The notes under the pieces are model-generated. The model was not told the DNA's origin. It did not search any database and worked only from the letters and a program-made list of their open reading frames with translations. This document shows, in pieces, positions 1-11,759 of a DNA stretch of 64,000 nt (position 1 is its first letter; every line of letters starts with the position of its first letter). Source of the stretch: Cynocephalus volans (taxonomy: Eukaryota; Chordata; Mammalia; Dermoptera; Cynocephalidae); NCBI RefSeq assembly GCF_027409185.1, contig NC_084460.1:148883569-148947568 (forward strand), written 5' to 3'. Made by a program: the position numbers and the translations under genes.

Positions 1-848
1 GAAGTAATGAGCTAGGAAAAGTAGAACGTAATCGGTATACGAAGACAAGAATCTCTCTGTTGACTAGCCCAGGATTATAGCAGAGAGTGAGATATTCGTT
101 CAGACTACAAAAGTCACTAGAGAAAAATGAGGCCTATATTTATACTACATGAGCAAACTCCATGGGGCCCAGGTAGTGACAAACATAAAAATGGCCTCAG
201 AATGTATCCATAATTCATCAGGGCACTTGGGGCATTAATGTATAATATAATTCCCCAATGAAGATAAACTACTGACAAAGTTCACTAAATACACTTGCCT
301 ACTTCCAAGAGAGTGGTCACCAGTCAACAGTTACAGCAAACAAAGGAATTTATTCCTGAGAAACCAGAAATAGCCTAATAATATAAAAGGTCTTTAACAT
401 AAATATTTTAAATGTTCAAAAGAAAAAAATAAAGATGTAGGATGCATAAACCAAGATGAATACAGTTTAAACTTTATAGTTGACTTTAAGTAAACATCAT
501 TTACATCAGATGCACATCATGACATACAGCACTGAAAGGAAATCTGATTTTATTTCCATGGTTCCCTTTAATATCAATAACATATAGAGATTTAAAGAAA
601 AAAAAGATTCAGAATATTTACTTTTTTGCTAGTAAAATTATTAATATTAATGAATATAAAATACATAAGAATATATTTTAAAGAGTTCCTTAAAGTAACT
701 TTTATTCAAATATAAGTATGGTACCCTTTCAGGGAACTGTTCTTCCAAGAACAGAAATCCAGGAAAAGACAACCTTTGCAGGAGTCACAGTCAAATATCT
801 TGGTTTCCAAAGTGTACTTTGTAAAGGTATACTGTGCTACAATACCAA
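1..848. other. AT-rich non-coding sequence, no gene seen
   Basis: I see no exon, RNA gene or repeat that I can name here. The short open frames lack any familiar motif. By position it should be intron of ARL13B (minus strand), and possibly intron of STX19 (plus strand) as well. Confidence 0.5.
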
Positions 849-1095
849 TTTGAAGTATTCTATTTCTTTTTTCTTTTTATCCTTTTTCTTTTTTTCTTTT
901 ACTTTCTTTTATTGAAACATAGTTGATTATACATGTTTGTGGAGCACAGAGTTGACTATGAATACTAGTGTACAATTTGTGATGATCAAATCAGGGTAAC
1001 TAGCATATTCATCAAAGGGGGAGGGGGAGGAGGGTTAGTAAGAAATTGGTTGATAGACACAAAGAATGATTATGTTTTGAAATATTCTATTTCTT
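849..1095 (-). mobile_element. L1 3'-UTR insertion with an inverted 5' part (twin priming)
   Basis: About 200 bp of L1 3' UTR lies between two 20-bp direct repeats that differ at one base (849-868 and 1076-1095). The left part (about 870-1012) is antisense, with the T-rich complement of the A-tail on its left. The right part (about 1013-1075) is sense. Both can be aligned by eye to adjacent parts of the sense L1 3' UTR at 20040-20240. Opposite orientation of neighbouring L1 segments inside one target-site duplication is the known mark of twin priming. Confidence 0.7.
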
Positions 1096-1310
1096 AAAAT
1101 TTATTTTTAAACTATGATGTTTCAGAAAAAGGCTTTTGATGACAATGATATTTCTAATTTTACAAAAAGAAAGATCTATCCAGTCATAAAAATGTTAGAA
1201 GTGGTTGTTTCAAGATTTGTTCCAAGCAATGCAACCAAAGAGAAAGTTCAAGACATTGTAGTCCTTGAAAACTGTGAAATTTAAAGATTAAGAGCTACTT
1301 AGCCATTATA

Positions 1311-2032
1311 TGTAGGTACTTCAGAAAGTTCATGGAAAAACAGAACTAAAGATAATATAAATCTGTTTATTATTAGCATATTCATTATCACGAATCATGC
1401 TTTTTCTTTATGCCCTCTACCGAACTGTCTCTCCCCACACCCTCTCCCTCCCTCCCTCCATCTCCAGTAACTTTAGGTTTGTTCTCTCCTTCTGAAAGTT
1501 CAATTTTTTTTCTTCTCCTCCTTCTTCCCTCCCTCCATCCTTTCCTCTCTCCCTCCCTCCCTTTCTTCCATCCCTCCTCTCTCTTTCTTTCCTTCTTTCT
1601 TTCTCCTTCCTTCCTTCCTTCCTTCGCACCCAGTTATAAGTGAGAACATGTGGTATTTGGCTTATTTCACTTAACATAATTTTCTCCAGACTCATCCATG
1701 TTGCTGCATATGGTAGGATTTCATTCTTTTTCATGGCTGAGTAGAATTCCATTGTGTATATATACCACATTTTTTGTATCCAGTCATCTGTCGATGGACA
1801 CTTAGGTTGGTTCCATATTTTGACTACTATAAATAGAACTGCAATGAACTTGGGAATGCAGGTACCCTTTCAACATGATGATCTCCATTCCTTTGGATAT
1901 ATGCCCAGTAGTGGGATTGCTGGATCATATGGTAGCTCTATCTATAGTTGTTTGAGAAACCTCCATACTGTTTTCTATAATGGCTATGCTAATTTACAGT
2001 CCCTTTCATGAACTTTTTGAAGTACTCTCACA
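1311..2032. mobile_element. Mariner-like palindromic MITE, copy 1, split by an L1
   Basis: The left half (1311-1366) carries the terminal motif with TACTTCAGAAAGTTCATGGA. The right half (2003-2032) carries its inverted partner with CATGAACTTTTTGAAGTACT. The halves are separated by about 640 bp of antisense L1. Joined, they match the ~80-bp layout of the other copies in this window. Confidence 0.7.
1367..2002 (-). mobile_element. L1 LINE fragment, ORF2 3' end and 3' UTR, antisense
   Basis: From about 1625 to 2002 the plus strand is the complement of the L1 ORF2 C-terminal region, and the minus frame contains the L1-typical YTMEFYSAMKKNEI. From 1367 to 1625 is the L1 3' UTR with its polypurine tract, seen here as an expanded CCTT-rich stretch (1436-1630). 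The extreme 3' end and the tail are missing. It interrupts a MITE. The 117-aa open frame across it is an L1 remnant, not a host gene. Confidence 0.8.
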
Positions 2033-2039
2033 TAAACAT

Positions 2040-3515
2040 GATAGGACTTTATTCTCATGAATACAAAATCAAAATCAGTTTTGTTTTGACATTGCTTTCT
2101 CTTCCTATCTCTCTCTCACTGTCTCCATTGAGCTTCTAACACTGTTCCTCTTTCCTTTTCCCCATATTATCATGAGCACAGTCAGTCAAAAAAAAAAAAA
2201 AGAAAGAAAGAAATAGTACAACAACTAGCACATCTGGTATAAACATTGTACCTGTTAGAATTCATAGTGACAAGGTAGTGTGAGAGTAGGAAACAGAAAT
2301 CTGTGTATATAAATAGGAATAAAGTGTACCTCACTTCCCTATCTATTCTATCCCAGATTATAACTATGACCTGAAGCAGGAGAAAATATAAAAATCCCAA
2401 TCTCCACATAGTGCCAAGGATAGGATTCCAAATTCTTAGAGACTTTCTGTGACGCAGGTCTATGAGATCAGAACCAACTTTTTTTCTTTTTCTACACTGT
2501 AAAGTGCTCAATTCGTTCTGATTATATTAAAGATCCTAATAAAGCTACAAACAACAGATTTATTTGAGATCTAATAAACTATATTACCTCCTGCTAGATT
2601 TTTTCTTTTAAATATAATACATACATACACTAATAACATAATGAAGATGAGGAATCAGGAATCAGGAGACAATATAAAAGAGAAAAAAAAACTTCTAATA
2701 TAACCAGGTCACACCAGACGGTTCCAGGAAAGAAGCCTCAAAAGATGAAATAATAAAACGAAATGAAATAAAAAGAATATCTGCTATACTTAAATATATC
2801 AAGAGGATATTTTCAGTTTTAGAATGAATTAGCAGTGCATATATGTACAAAATAAATTAAGCAACTGAAAAACTTAGGTAATTAATAATTTCAAAAAAAT
2901 TTTAAAGTTACATGTTTCTTGATCCGTGTAGTGGTTACATGGATGTATTCACTTTGTGAAAAATCATCAAACTATACATTTATGTTCTGGGCACTTTCTG
3001 AATATGTGTAAATACTTCAATAAAAAATTTTCCTAAAACAAAAACACATTTCCTATTTCTGTCCATTGAAAAGGCTTAGAAACAATTTTTAAAAGATTGA
3101 GGAAGCAAATATCACCAAAGTTCCTTATATGACTCAAGTATAAGTAATATTTGGGTAGTCATAATAATGTAAACACTGAATATTAATTAAACAAAAACTG
3201 TGATATAACTATACTAAGAGGGAAAGATGGGGGCGTAAGAAAAAGTTAAACCAACATCTTTCATGGCAGAAATTCAATCTAATATCTAAAACTGAAAAAG
3301 AAGAAACACCTACATAAGCAAATTACCTAGCAGTAAGGTGTTTTAAAAAGCAACATATAGCCAAGGAGCCGAAAATGACTACCTTTGGGAAAGGGGAACT
3401 GGAAATGGGGTGTAGGAGGGTAGGCGGGGTCAGAAATATACCTTTGTAAGCCACTTCTTAAATTGTATATGTGTATTAATTTGAGTAAAATAAAAATCAC
3501 ATTTAAAAAAAATCC
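2040..3515 (+). mobile_element. AT-rich stretch with two old L1M 3' ends
   Basis: No gene is seen. At about 2895-3045 the sequence reads like an old L1 3' UTR: a GGTTACATGGATG motif, then an AATAAAAAAT tail. At about 3360-3515 a G-rich segment runs into AAAATAAAAATCAC-like sequence, like another old L1 3' end. Both are diverged, and subfamily cannot be set by eye. Confidence 0.45.
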
Positions 3516-3959
3516 AATAAAAATAGTTTATGGCTGTATCGAAAGTGTCATGACATCTTAAACACTTTGGGGAGACATTATTTTCAACATCAATGTGGTA
3601 ATACCAGCAAAAGCATATAGATAAGGGAGTGATAAGTAACACTAAACCAAATAAAGTACACTAGGGAGCTACTGAAGATAAACCAGTAAGCCAACTGACT
3701 TTAACATCAAACTCCTTTTACACTGGAAAGAAAACTAGTCTTTATCAGAGGTATATAACAGATCATGGGAGGTAATTCTGCTTTCAGAAAGTTGTTACAT
3801 AAGAAATGTTTCAACAGTTACTTCCCAATGTTTTTAGGTGTCTTTACATATCTGTACCAGTGTAATCATCAAATATGTGATAAAATACTGAATACAAAAA
3901 TCATACAGATGATCCAGCTTTATGTAATAGATACAGCCTAGGAAATTTACATTATATAT

Positions 3960-4100
3960 ATTAAAATGGAAAAAGTACTGATCTAGAAGACAGGAAGCTT
4001 TCATTATTATACCAGTACTACTACTAACATGCTCACCACGACTCTGCACAAGACACTTAACTTTTCTGATTCTGTTTCCCCATAAGAAAAACAAGAAAAT
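3960..4100 (+). repeat. MIR-like SINE fragment
   Basis: The order of short motifs resembles the MIR core: a 'CTGCACAAGACACTTAACTT' block followed by a 'TGTTTCCCCATAAGAAAA' block. It is heavily diverged. The flanks (3515-3960 and 4100-5570) hold nothing that I can name. Confidence 0.4.
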
Positions 4101-5569
4101 TGAATAACCCCTAAGGATCCTTCTTGAATCAAATTAGAATATTTCCCTGTGGGGAACAGGGGTGGACAATACTTCATTGCCACCTGCTTTGAGCTGGTTG
4201 AGAAGTTATAATGGAAAGTGGCATATATTACTTCAGGGCTATAGTATTTTAATGCCTATGACTCTCCAGTACTTCTTTCTCCATGCGTGGTGACTACCTC
4301 ATCCAGAAATGTGAAGCTTAGATCTCTGAGTGACCAGAGGCACCTGCCAACCCATTATGGATATGAAATGTGGGCAAGAAATACATCTTTGTAGTTGTAA
4401 GGCACCAAGATTTGGGAATTGGTTATTATATGACATAATCAAACATATCTTGACTGATAAAATAGAACCAGGCATAATTTTTCAAAAATCAATTATTTAA
4501 GACACAAAAAATTCCAAGTTAGATTATTTTATAAAGCTAAAAATTTGTCTAATTTATCTTTCTTAAAATCTGAATTTTTACATTAAGGATTATATTAGGT
4601 TAATATAATTAACTGAAATTAATTAATTACAATAATAATTACATATAACTTTTAAATTAAAAAGAGGGAAAAGTATATAAAAAATGAGAATATCAAACTT
4701 TCCACATATTTAATTGGCTGCTCTAGTACTGAAATCTTTCCTGATTAAAGTCATTTTGTTTTCATTTTAATAAAGGACATAACAGTATGCTCACACACTA
4801 TTACATATATTCCCTCTATTTTGCTTATTTCCTACTTGTCTGGAAAAAGGCTAAAAAAATAAATTTCTAGAAGACTTGTCTAACATATGGCTCAATAGCT
4901 ACTATTTTATATTGATGTACTTTCCTAACACCCAAAATTTCAGTCCTATTTACATTACCTTCTTATATTCCTCCTTGACTAATTTTCCCTTCACTAATTT
5001 CCTGGTTTAATATCATGACTATTATTATTTTCCCCTAGGTTCTTGTAAAACAGCTGTCTTTGGCTAGTTCTACTCAAAAGACAGAGAAATTATTCCTTGC
5101 AAGGAAAATAGAATACAGAGAACGAAAGGTGAGGAAGCGGGGGTGAATAGAATCCCTTTCCAGCTTAGAATCTTTTATTTGCCTAAATTATATGGACTGA
5201 ACTTTTTTTACCTTTTACTATAGCAAATCAGTGGGAAAATAAAAGACTACAAGCTATTTGAATCAAACATTTAAAATTTTTAAAATTAATAGGACACTCT
5301 AAGAGCATTACTGGCAACAAGAACTTGCTCTTAAATCTTTCTAACTAGTACTAAAAATGTTCAGCAATACAGTTACACAGCAAACGTTTCTGAGTAAACT
5401 TTTAATATCTCTAAAGAACTTTTTCCATCAAAAACAGATTTCAAGGTCTTATCCTTTGTGATCTAGTTTATTTCCCAACCACTTAACTGCCCTAATTGCC
5501 TCTTTTCATAACTCACCCTAGAAAGTTTTTCTGAAGCATCTGACAGGAATAAGAAAGGCGTTATAGCAT

Positions 5570-5775
5570 AGTAAAGAGGCAAGTCCTTCAAACCAGACTG
5601 GCAGAAATTGAATTCTGCGACTATTTGACACCTTGGTTAAATTGCTTAAACTCAGATCTTAATTTCATTATTTGTAAAACAGAGATTATGGTAATACTTA
5701 ATTCAAAGTTCTTACAAGAACATACAGCACACTTAAAACCATGCCTAATACATATTAAGAGCTCAAGTAAATATA
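5570..5775 (+). repeat. MIR SINE
   Basis: Motifs in MIR order: a 'CCTTGGTTAAATTGCTTAAACT' type block, then 'ATTATTTGTAAAACAGAGAT', then an 'ATGCCTAATACATATTAAGAGCTCA' type end. These are the conserved MIR core and tail. Divergence is high, as expected for this old family. Confidence 0.6.
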
Positions 5776-5939
5776 AGATATCAAGAGTTTGATATGAGAC
5801 TTTAAGTAAATATGAGACATTGAGGTGCTGGAAATGCCAGAATGAATAAAGACCCTTGCCTTCATGGAGCTTATATTTGAAGGAGAAAGTAGGCAATAAA
5901 TTAAGATAACAAATAAAATATCTACTATATTGAACAGTG

Positions 5940-6870
5940 AAAAGTGCAAAGAAGGAAAATAAAGCCGGAAAGATCAGAAAGTGAAGAGGGTAGTTGCAGT
6001 TCTAGATTCGGTGACCAACAACAGCCTGAGAGGGAGACATTTCAGCAAGGCCTAAAGGAGTTGGAAAAATATGTCATACACTACATGGAGAAGAGCATTT
6101 CACACAGAGGAAACAGCAAGTGCCAAAGCACTGAGCCTGGGCGATGCCTGGTTTGTATGAGGAATAGCAAGGAGGACAGTGAAGATGTAGTGGGTGGGGA
6201 TAGGGGGTGAGTTGTAAGAGATGAGGTCAGAGAGGAAATAGGAAGGGTGAAGTCACATAGAATCTTGTAGTTCTGGCTCTGCCTCTAGGAGATAATGCCA
6301 AAGGAGGGTTTTAGGCACAAGAATGACATGATCTGACTTACATTTTAACTCTGAATTCTGTGTTAAAAAAAAAAAAAAAAAAAAAGATGTTGCGGGTGGG
6401 ATGCAAAAGAGGAAACAAGGAGAGCACTTAGGAGACTGCTGCAATAATCCAAGTGAGAAGTGATGGTGGCTAGGACCAGGGAGATGCTAAGAGGTAGCTC
6501 GGTCCAAATAAAATTTGAAAAAGAGGTTGACAAGATTTGCTATTAGTTTGGACATGAGGGACTTCTAGTTTGGATATGAGGTGTGGGAAGAAATAGTAGT
6601 CAAGAATGACTCCTCCAAAGTTTTGGTCTGAGCAACTGAAAGGATGGAGTTGACATTCACTGAGATGGAGCACTCTGTGGGAAAGGAGATCAATAGCTCA
6701 TTTAGTTACAGACATTCAAATGGAGTTGTCAAGTAGAAAGGCATCCTAAAAGCAGTCCAGACTGGAGATAGAAATTTTTCAGTCATCAGCTAATGAACAG
6801 CATTTAATACCATGACATTGGAAAATAATGGTGGATAGAAAAAGGACTGAGCCTGAAAGTATTCCAAAAT
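5940..6870 (-). mobile_element. L2 LINE, ORF2-derived, antisense
   Basis: The plus strand reads as the complement of L2 ORF2. Familiar phrases occur in order, including 'TTTTAGGCACAAGAATGACATGATCTGA', 'GGAGACTGCTGCAATAATCCAAG' and 'CAAGAATGACTCCTCCAAAGTTTT'. An A-run lies at 6364-6385. The reading frames are broken throughout. Confidence 0.65.
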
Positions 6871-7169
6871 TCAGAAGTGGGGACGAAGAGGAGAAGACCA
6901 AAAAAAAAAAGTGATGAAGAGCCAAAGAGGTAGGAAAAAGACCAGGTGAAACACTTTTCCTGAAATTGTTCCAAGAAATGACTTTATTATGTGCTGCTGA
7001 TGGATTAAAAAATCACCTCCTATTGCTTCTACTCCAAAAATATATTCTGATGGTTCCTGTTTATTCCATTTCTATTTTTATAATACAAGTCTCTCCTGTG
7101 AACTACTTCTCTCTCCCACCCACCTCTGCCCTGGAAAACTATTCTCTATATGGCAAGCAATATCTTTTC

Positions 7170-7610
7170 AAACTATAAAGCATGTCACTATCTGATTTAT
7201 ACTCTAATTGCCTTCCACTGCATCTAGAATAAACTCTAAACTCCTTACTTTTGCATACAGGCCCTTTATGATCTGGTATCTGCCTACCTTTCTGACTTCA
7301 TTCCTCTGATGTTACTCCACTTGTTGATTTCTATCTACACAGGCATTCATCCTGTTCCTAAAACATATCAGTCTCATTCATGACCTTGGCAACCCATCTC
7401 CTATACCCAGAATATACCTCCTTGGTTCTTCATCTGGCTGGATTCTCAACATTTAGGTCTCATAGGTCAAATATCTCCTTAGAGAGACCTTCTCTGATTA
7501 TTCTGTCAAGAACTAAAATTATTTCGTCTGTTTAATTGTATATTGTCCATCTCCCCTCAGATTGTAAATTCTTCAAGCATAGGTATTGTTGAATATATAT
7601 ATATATGTGT
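7170..7610 (+). mobile_element. L2 LINE 3' region, sense
   Basis: Sense L2 phrases: 'CAGGCCCTTTATGATCTG', 'CTCATTCATGACCTTGGC' and 'GAGAGACCTTCTCTGATTA'. The segment ends near the L2 'TTGTAAATTCTTCAAG' block. Frames are decayed. Confidence 0.65.
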
Positions 7611-8281
7611 AGTATTTGAAACTTTGCATGTAGTATGCCTCAATACTTTGACAAAACACCAGTCCCTTAAAGCCAAAGGAATATTATAAGGACACTGGTT
7701 TAACTTTTTATCCAATGCAGGCATTATTTTTATATCATCTATGACTAGGTCATCATTTAAGAACATCTCAGACATCTCCAGTGATGGCAAGCTTATCGCC
7801 CCGTGATCAGTTCATTTCATCTTGAGACAGCTCTCCTTGTTTGAAAAGTCTGTTTATACTGAATCAAACCTCTCTCCATATAATTTCTACCCACTGCCCT
7901 TTGGAGTTATGCCAAGTAAGTCTAATCCCTCTTGTATATATAGACCTCACAGTTTAGAAGACAGTTGTATATCTTCCCTACTTCTTTCCTTTTACAGGAC
8001 AAATATTTCCATTTCCTTCAATGAGTCCCCATTTGGTGTGGTTTTTCCAATCTCATTCTTTCTATGTTAGTTTGGAAATTCCTAATTTATTTATTTCCAT
8101 TTCAAAATATCATGCTCAGAACTTAATATCATTCTCCCCACCCCTCCAATTTGTTCTGGATAGCATAGTGGAATAAATATCTTTCTTAGTCTGTCTAGAC
8201 ATCACACTATGATTTATAGAAGCATAACGACTATTCTGACAGTTCTAATAAAAAGCCTGTAATTAACTAAAATTTCCAATA

Positions 8282-8682
8282 CAGTTGGCCCTCTGTATCA
8301 GGTTCTGCATCCATGGATTCCACCAACTGTGTTGGAAAAACAATAAAACAAAAAATAACAACATAACAATAAAAAGTAATATAATTTTTTTAGAATGCAG
8401 TAATAACAACTATTTACATAGCATTTATATTGTGTTAGGTATTATGAGTAATTTAGAGATAATTTAAAGTACACAAAAGAGTGTGCACATAGGTTATATG
8501 CAAATATGCAATTTTATATAAGTGTACTTCAAAAAGTTCATGGAAAGATTCATACTGTCTTTCAATTTTATTATTCCACAAACTTTTTGATGTACCCTCA
8601 TATAAGGGACTTGAGCATCCACAGATTTTGGTATCTGAGGATAGTCCTAGAACCAATTCCCCATGGATACCGAGAACAACTA
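8282..8682 (+). mobile_element. MER2 (Tigger/pogo-type) DNA transposon, sense
   Basis: It begins CAGTTGGCCCTCTGTATC and ends with the inverted counterpart, next to TA target bases. The interior has the MER2 phrases 'ATTTACATAGCATTTATATT' and 'GACTTGAGCATCCACAGATT'. It is non-coding, is inserted in a CR1/L3-like LINE, and is itself interrupted by a MITE at 8521-8602. Confidence 0.85.
8521..8602. mobile_element. Mariner-like palindromic MITE, copy 2
   Basis: An ~80-bp element with near-perfect inverted ends (TACTTCAAAAAGTTCATGGA and its complement with TGTACCCTCA). It sits at a TA within MER2. Removing it restores the MER2 phrase TTTTATATAAGGGAC, so the insertion boundary is known to within a TA or TATA duplication. 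Confidence 0.85.
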
Positions 8683-10069
8683 TACTTTTCATAGACACTG
8701 CTGTCAACCCAAGGGTCTTACATTTTCTAATGTGAAGATGTTTTCTGAACAACTAGGTGAAATATTTTACATCTATTCCTGTTAAATATATTTTCATTAG
8801 TTTTAGCATAGTGTTACATGCTATTTTAATCTTTGAATCCCAGATTTGTACTTCACATACTAAAGATCCCTCCAAATTGTGCCATCCACATAATTGATAA
8901 GTATTACTTCTATGACAACATCCAAATCATTGATAAAAATATTTGCATAAACGTATCAAACATAGAATCTCATCACATAACAGCATCACATCAGAGAGCC
9001 TTTTCTCTGGTTGATACTAACATTATGTATGGTCGATGAGCTATTTATTCATTCTCCCAAACAGCATCTTCTGATCTTTAAAAATAGCATGAAAGACATT
9101 ATTAAATGCCTCTCTAAAATCAAGATGCTCTGTGAAAATAATGTGTTTTATTAATAAAGACTGCTTTTAATTCCCTCCATTTTATGTATGTATATCCATA
9201 CCATTATATGTGTATATGTGTATCATCATATATAAATTACGTACACTAATTTCATTCCAATGGATAACTACCAACACAAGATGTAATGAATATCAATATT
9301 GTCAGCACTCTCAAAGTAAGATTTTATATAAATACATTCTCATGTTTATAAAAATATCACTTAATTCAAATTGATATAAATCTTATTCAAAGGCTATTTG
9401 GATATCTTTGCAAAGGAATGCTAAGAATGAGAAACAGCATAACCAAACCAAGAATATGTTTTCATATATACGCAATGGATAAAAAAAAATCTCTGTCAAA
9501 TAATATGTTAATCAATCCAGAGGCCTCAGAAAACTAAAGATAAATTCAACATTACCTATATTTTTAAAGCTCTCATCTGCCCTGTCATTGAACTGGTTTT
9601 AACTGAATTACATGCATATTTAGTAAAATGAGTATATTTTTAACATTACATAGACCAAATTAACAGGGAATAGTATTTTTAGTAATAAAGGCACTTTAAG
9701 AGTCTGAAGATTAAAGCTGAAGGTATGGTCAAAAGCACTCTATCAAGAAAAATCTATCATGTCTATGTCACAGTATCATGATACTGCAGAACTTATTTTG
9801 GTGAACTGTATCTCCATTCTGCATTATCAGCTACTGCACTCAACTAAATGGGACTCATAGCAACCTCATATTTTGCAAAGTAACATAAATAATTTTACAT
9901 TACTCTTCCTATTTCAATGATCTTTATGAGGAAATTCTTATTCTCTTTCCTATTTTTTCAAACTCTTTTTTAGAAAACTGGGAGAATTTTTGCTTGGAGA
10001 TATACAACTATGTGAAGCCAGCTGCTACTGGGAAAAAAACATGAAATTTCTCTTTGTTCAATACAATCA

Positions 10070-10096
10070 TTTTTGCTTCTTAGGAGAAAAGAGAAG
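10070..10096 (+). promoter_or_regulatory. STX19: Splice acceptor and 5' UTR start of the STX19 coding exon
   Basis: A T-rich tract ends in TTCTTAG (AG at 10082-10083), followed by 13 bases of 5' UTR and the ATG. An acceptor just before the start codon fits the known layout of STX19, where an upstream non-coding exon is spliced to a single coding exon. The 5' exon was not identified in this window. Confidence 0.65.
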
Positions 10097-10981
10097 ATGA
10101 AAGACCGACTTCAAGAACTAAAGCAGAGAACAAAGGAAATTGAACTCTCTAGAGATGGTCATGTGTCAACTACAGAAGCAGTGGAACAAGGGGTGTTTCT
10201 GCAGCAAGCTGTTATTTATGAAAGAGAGCTTGTAGCTGAGAGATACCTTCATGAGATCCAAAAACTACAGGACAGTATTAACAATCTGGCAGATGATGTT
10301 CAAAAATTTGGGCAACAACAGAAAAGTATGATGGCTTCGATGAGAAGGTTTAGTCTACTTAAGAGAGAATCTAGCACTACAAAGGAGATAAAAATCCAAG
10401 CAGAACACATTAACAGAGGTTTGGATGATTTAGTTAAAGAAGTTAAAAAGTCAGAGTCCGAAAATGGCCCATCATCAGTGGTCACTAGAATACTTAAATC
10501 TCAGCATGCTGCGATGTTCCGCCATTTTCAGCAAACCATGTTTTTATACAATGACACAATAGCATCAAAGCAAGAGAAGTGCAAGACATTTATTGTCCGT
10601 CAGCTTGAGGTTGCTGGAAAAGAAGTACCTGAAGAAGAACTAAATGACATGCTTCATCAAGGAAAATGGGAAGTTTTTAATGAAAGCTTACTTACAGAAA
10701 TCAATATCACTAAAGCACAACTCTCAGAGATTGAACAAAGACACAAGGAACTTATTAATTTGGAGAACCAAATAATGGATTTAAGGGATCTTTTTATTCA
10801 GATATCTCTTTTAGTAGAGGAACAAGGAGAAAGCATCAACAATATTGAAATGACAGTGAATAGTACAAAAGAATACGTTAACAGTACTAAAGAGAAATTC
10901 GGACTAGCTGTCAAATACAAAAAAAGAAATCCTTGCAGGGTATTGTGTTGCTGGTGCTGTCCCTGCTGTGCCTCAAAATAA
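10097..10981 (+). CDS. STX19: Syntaxin-19, complete coding region in one exon
   Basis: A 294-residue Qa-SNARE of the syntaxin family, which pairs with SNAP and VAMP partners in vesicle fusion. The product begins MKDRLQELKQRTKEIELSRD. The N-terminal half is helical, as in the Habc region. The SNARE motif occupies roughly residues 206-270 and has the zero-layer glutamine at Q243 (in LLVEEQGESINNIE). There is no C-terminal membrane helix. Instead the tail is cysteine-rich (RVLCCWCCPCCASK, seven cysteines from C280 to C291), a known palmitoylation anchor in this protein. The ATG at 10097 gives exactly the human length; an in-frame ATG at 10073 lies before the splice acceptor and is rejected. The frame is intact with no internal stop. 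The gene is nested antisense in ARL13B, to the left of ARL13B exon 3. Recognition is by direct similarity to the mammalian protein. Confidence 0.97.
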   Translation: MKDRLQELKQRTKEIELSRDGHVSTTEAVEQGVFLQQAVIYERELVAERYLHEIQKLQDSINNLADDVQKFGQQQKSMMASMRRFSLLKRESSTTKEIKIQAEHINRGLDDLVKEVKKSESENGPSSVVTRILKSQHAAMFRHFQQTMFLYNDTIASKQEKCKTFIVRQLEVAGKEVPEEELNDMLHQGKWEVFNESLLTEINITKAQLSEIEQRHKELINLENQIMDLRDLFIQISLLVEEQGESINNIEMTVNSTKEYVNSTKEKFGLAVKYKKRNPCRVLCCWCCPCCASK

Positions 10982-11410
10982 AAAAAGCTATTTTAAAATG
11001 TTTCCAGCCTTAGGGTGAAGGATATTCCATATGTCGGTGTCTGTGTTGTTTTTCATTATTTCACGGATACATTCACATACCTTTCATCACTATTAAGTCA
11101 AAATTTCCCCCTTTTACCCTAACACACTACAATTACAGAAACTTCTGAACCCAGTGACATAAACCAAGTCTGTAATTAAACTGAAAATAATATACTTACC
11201 TTCAATTCATAGGTTAACTATTGGAAATGAGATGAATGATCTTAAGTTTCTGGTCAGGTATTAAGCTCTATTATGCATTTTTTAACTGTCAATATATTAA
11301 CAACATGAATGTTCAAATTAAGTGATGACTACTTAAATAATTCAGTTGGCCCATTTGAGAATATTTCGATAGTTAAGAATTACGTAGAACAAGACCTCAA
11401 AGGGTGCTAT

Positions 11411-11416
11411 AATAAA
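11411..11416 (+). terminator. STX19: Candidate poly(A) signal for STX19
   Basis: This is the first clear AATAAA downstream of the STX19 stop that does not overlap the stop codon, about 430 bases into the 3' UTR. The AATAAA at 10976 overlaps the stop codon itself. Use of the site is an inference. Confidence 0.4.
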
Positions 11417-11759
11417 GCAAAATCAAACTAGAACCCATATCAAATCTTTTATACTCAGACAGGTAAGTTAACTCAATAGACGAGAGATCCTGGGAAAACT
11501 CACATATATATTTGATGAAAAACTTAATTGGTAACTGGGAGCTGAATCTAGCTTAAGGCCTAAGAAGGTGAGTTAAGATACTGCTTTCTTGAACTTGAGT
11601 CCATTCAGGACACTGTATTGGAGATCAGGGGGCATGGCAGATAAAGTAAAGGCAATTGTATTCTTGAATGTTTTACCATCACTTTATGATGACACTACTC
11701 TATGGATTAGGGATATAGTTTGAACTCACATAAGGATGGAGTCCTAGAACTCACATTCA

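Larger units (their letters stand above)
7690..9160 (+). mobile_element. CR1/L3-like LINE, interrupted by MER2
   Basis: Two blocks (about 7690-8280 and 8683-9160) match what I recall of the CR1/L3 family. Cues are 'AAGTCTAATCCCTCTTG', 'ATTTCCTTCAATGAGTCC' and a 'CCAAATCATTGATAAAAATA' block. The MER2 at 8282-8682 splits it. Assignment is by recall and diverged, so only moderately secure. Confidence 0.5.

Noticed and set aside
1417..1770. 117-aa open frame on the minus strand
   Set aside because: It is the decayed end of L1 ORF2 and its purine-rich 3' UTR, not a host gene.
1..10000. ARL13B exon 4 or later exons to the left of STX19
   Set aside because: I looked for the complement of the LANKQDKEG-coding stretch, followed by the expected exon ends, and did not find it.
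10073..10096. Eight extra N-terminal residues for STX19 (in-frame ATG at 10073)
   Set aside because: The upstream ATG lies before a good splice acceptor (AG at 10082-10083), and the shorter form gives exactly the known 294-residue length.
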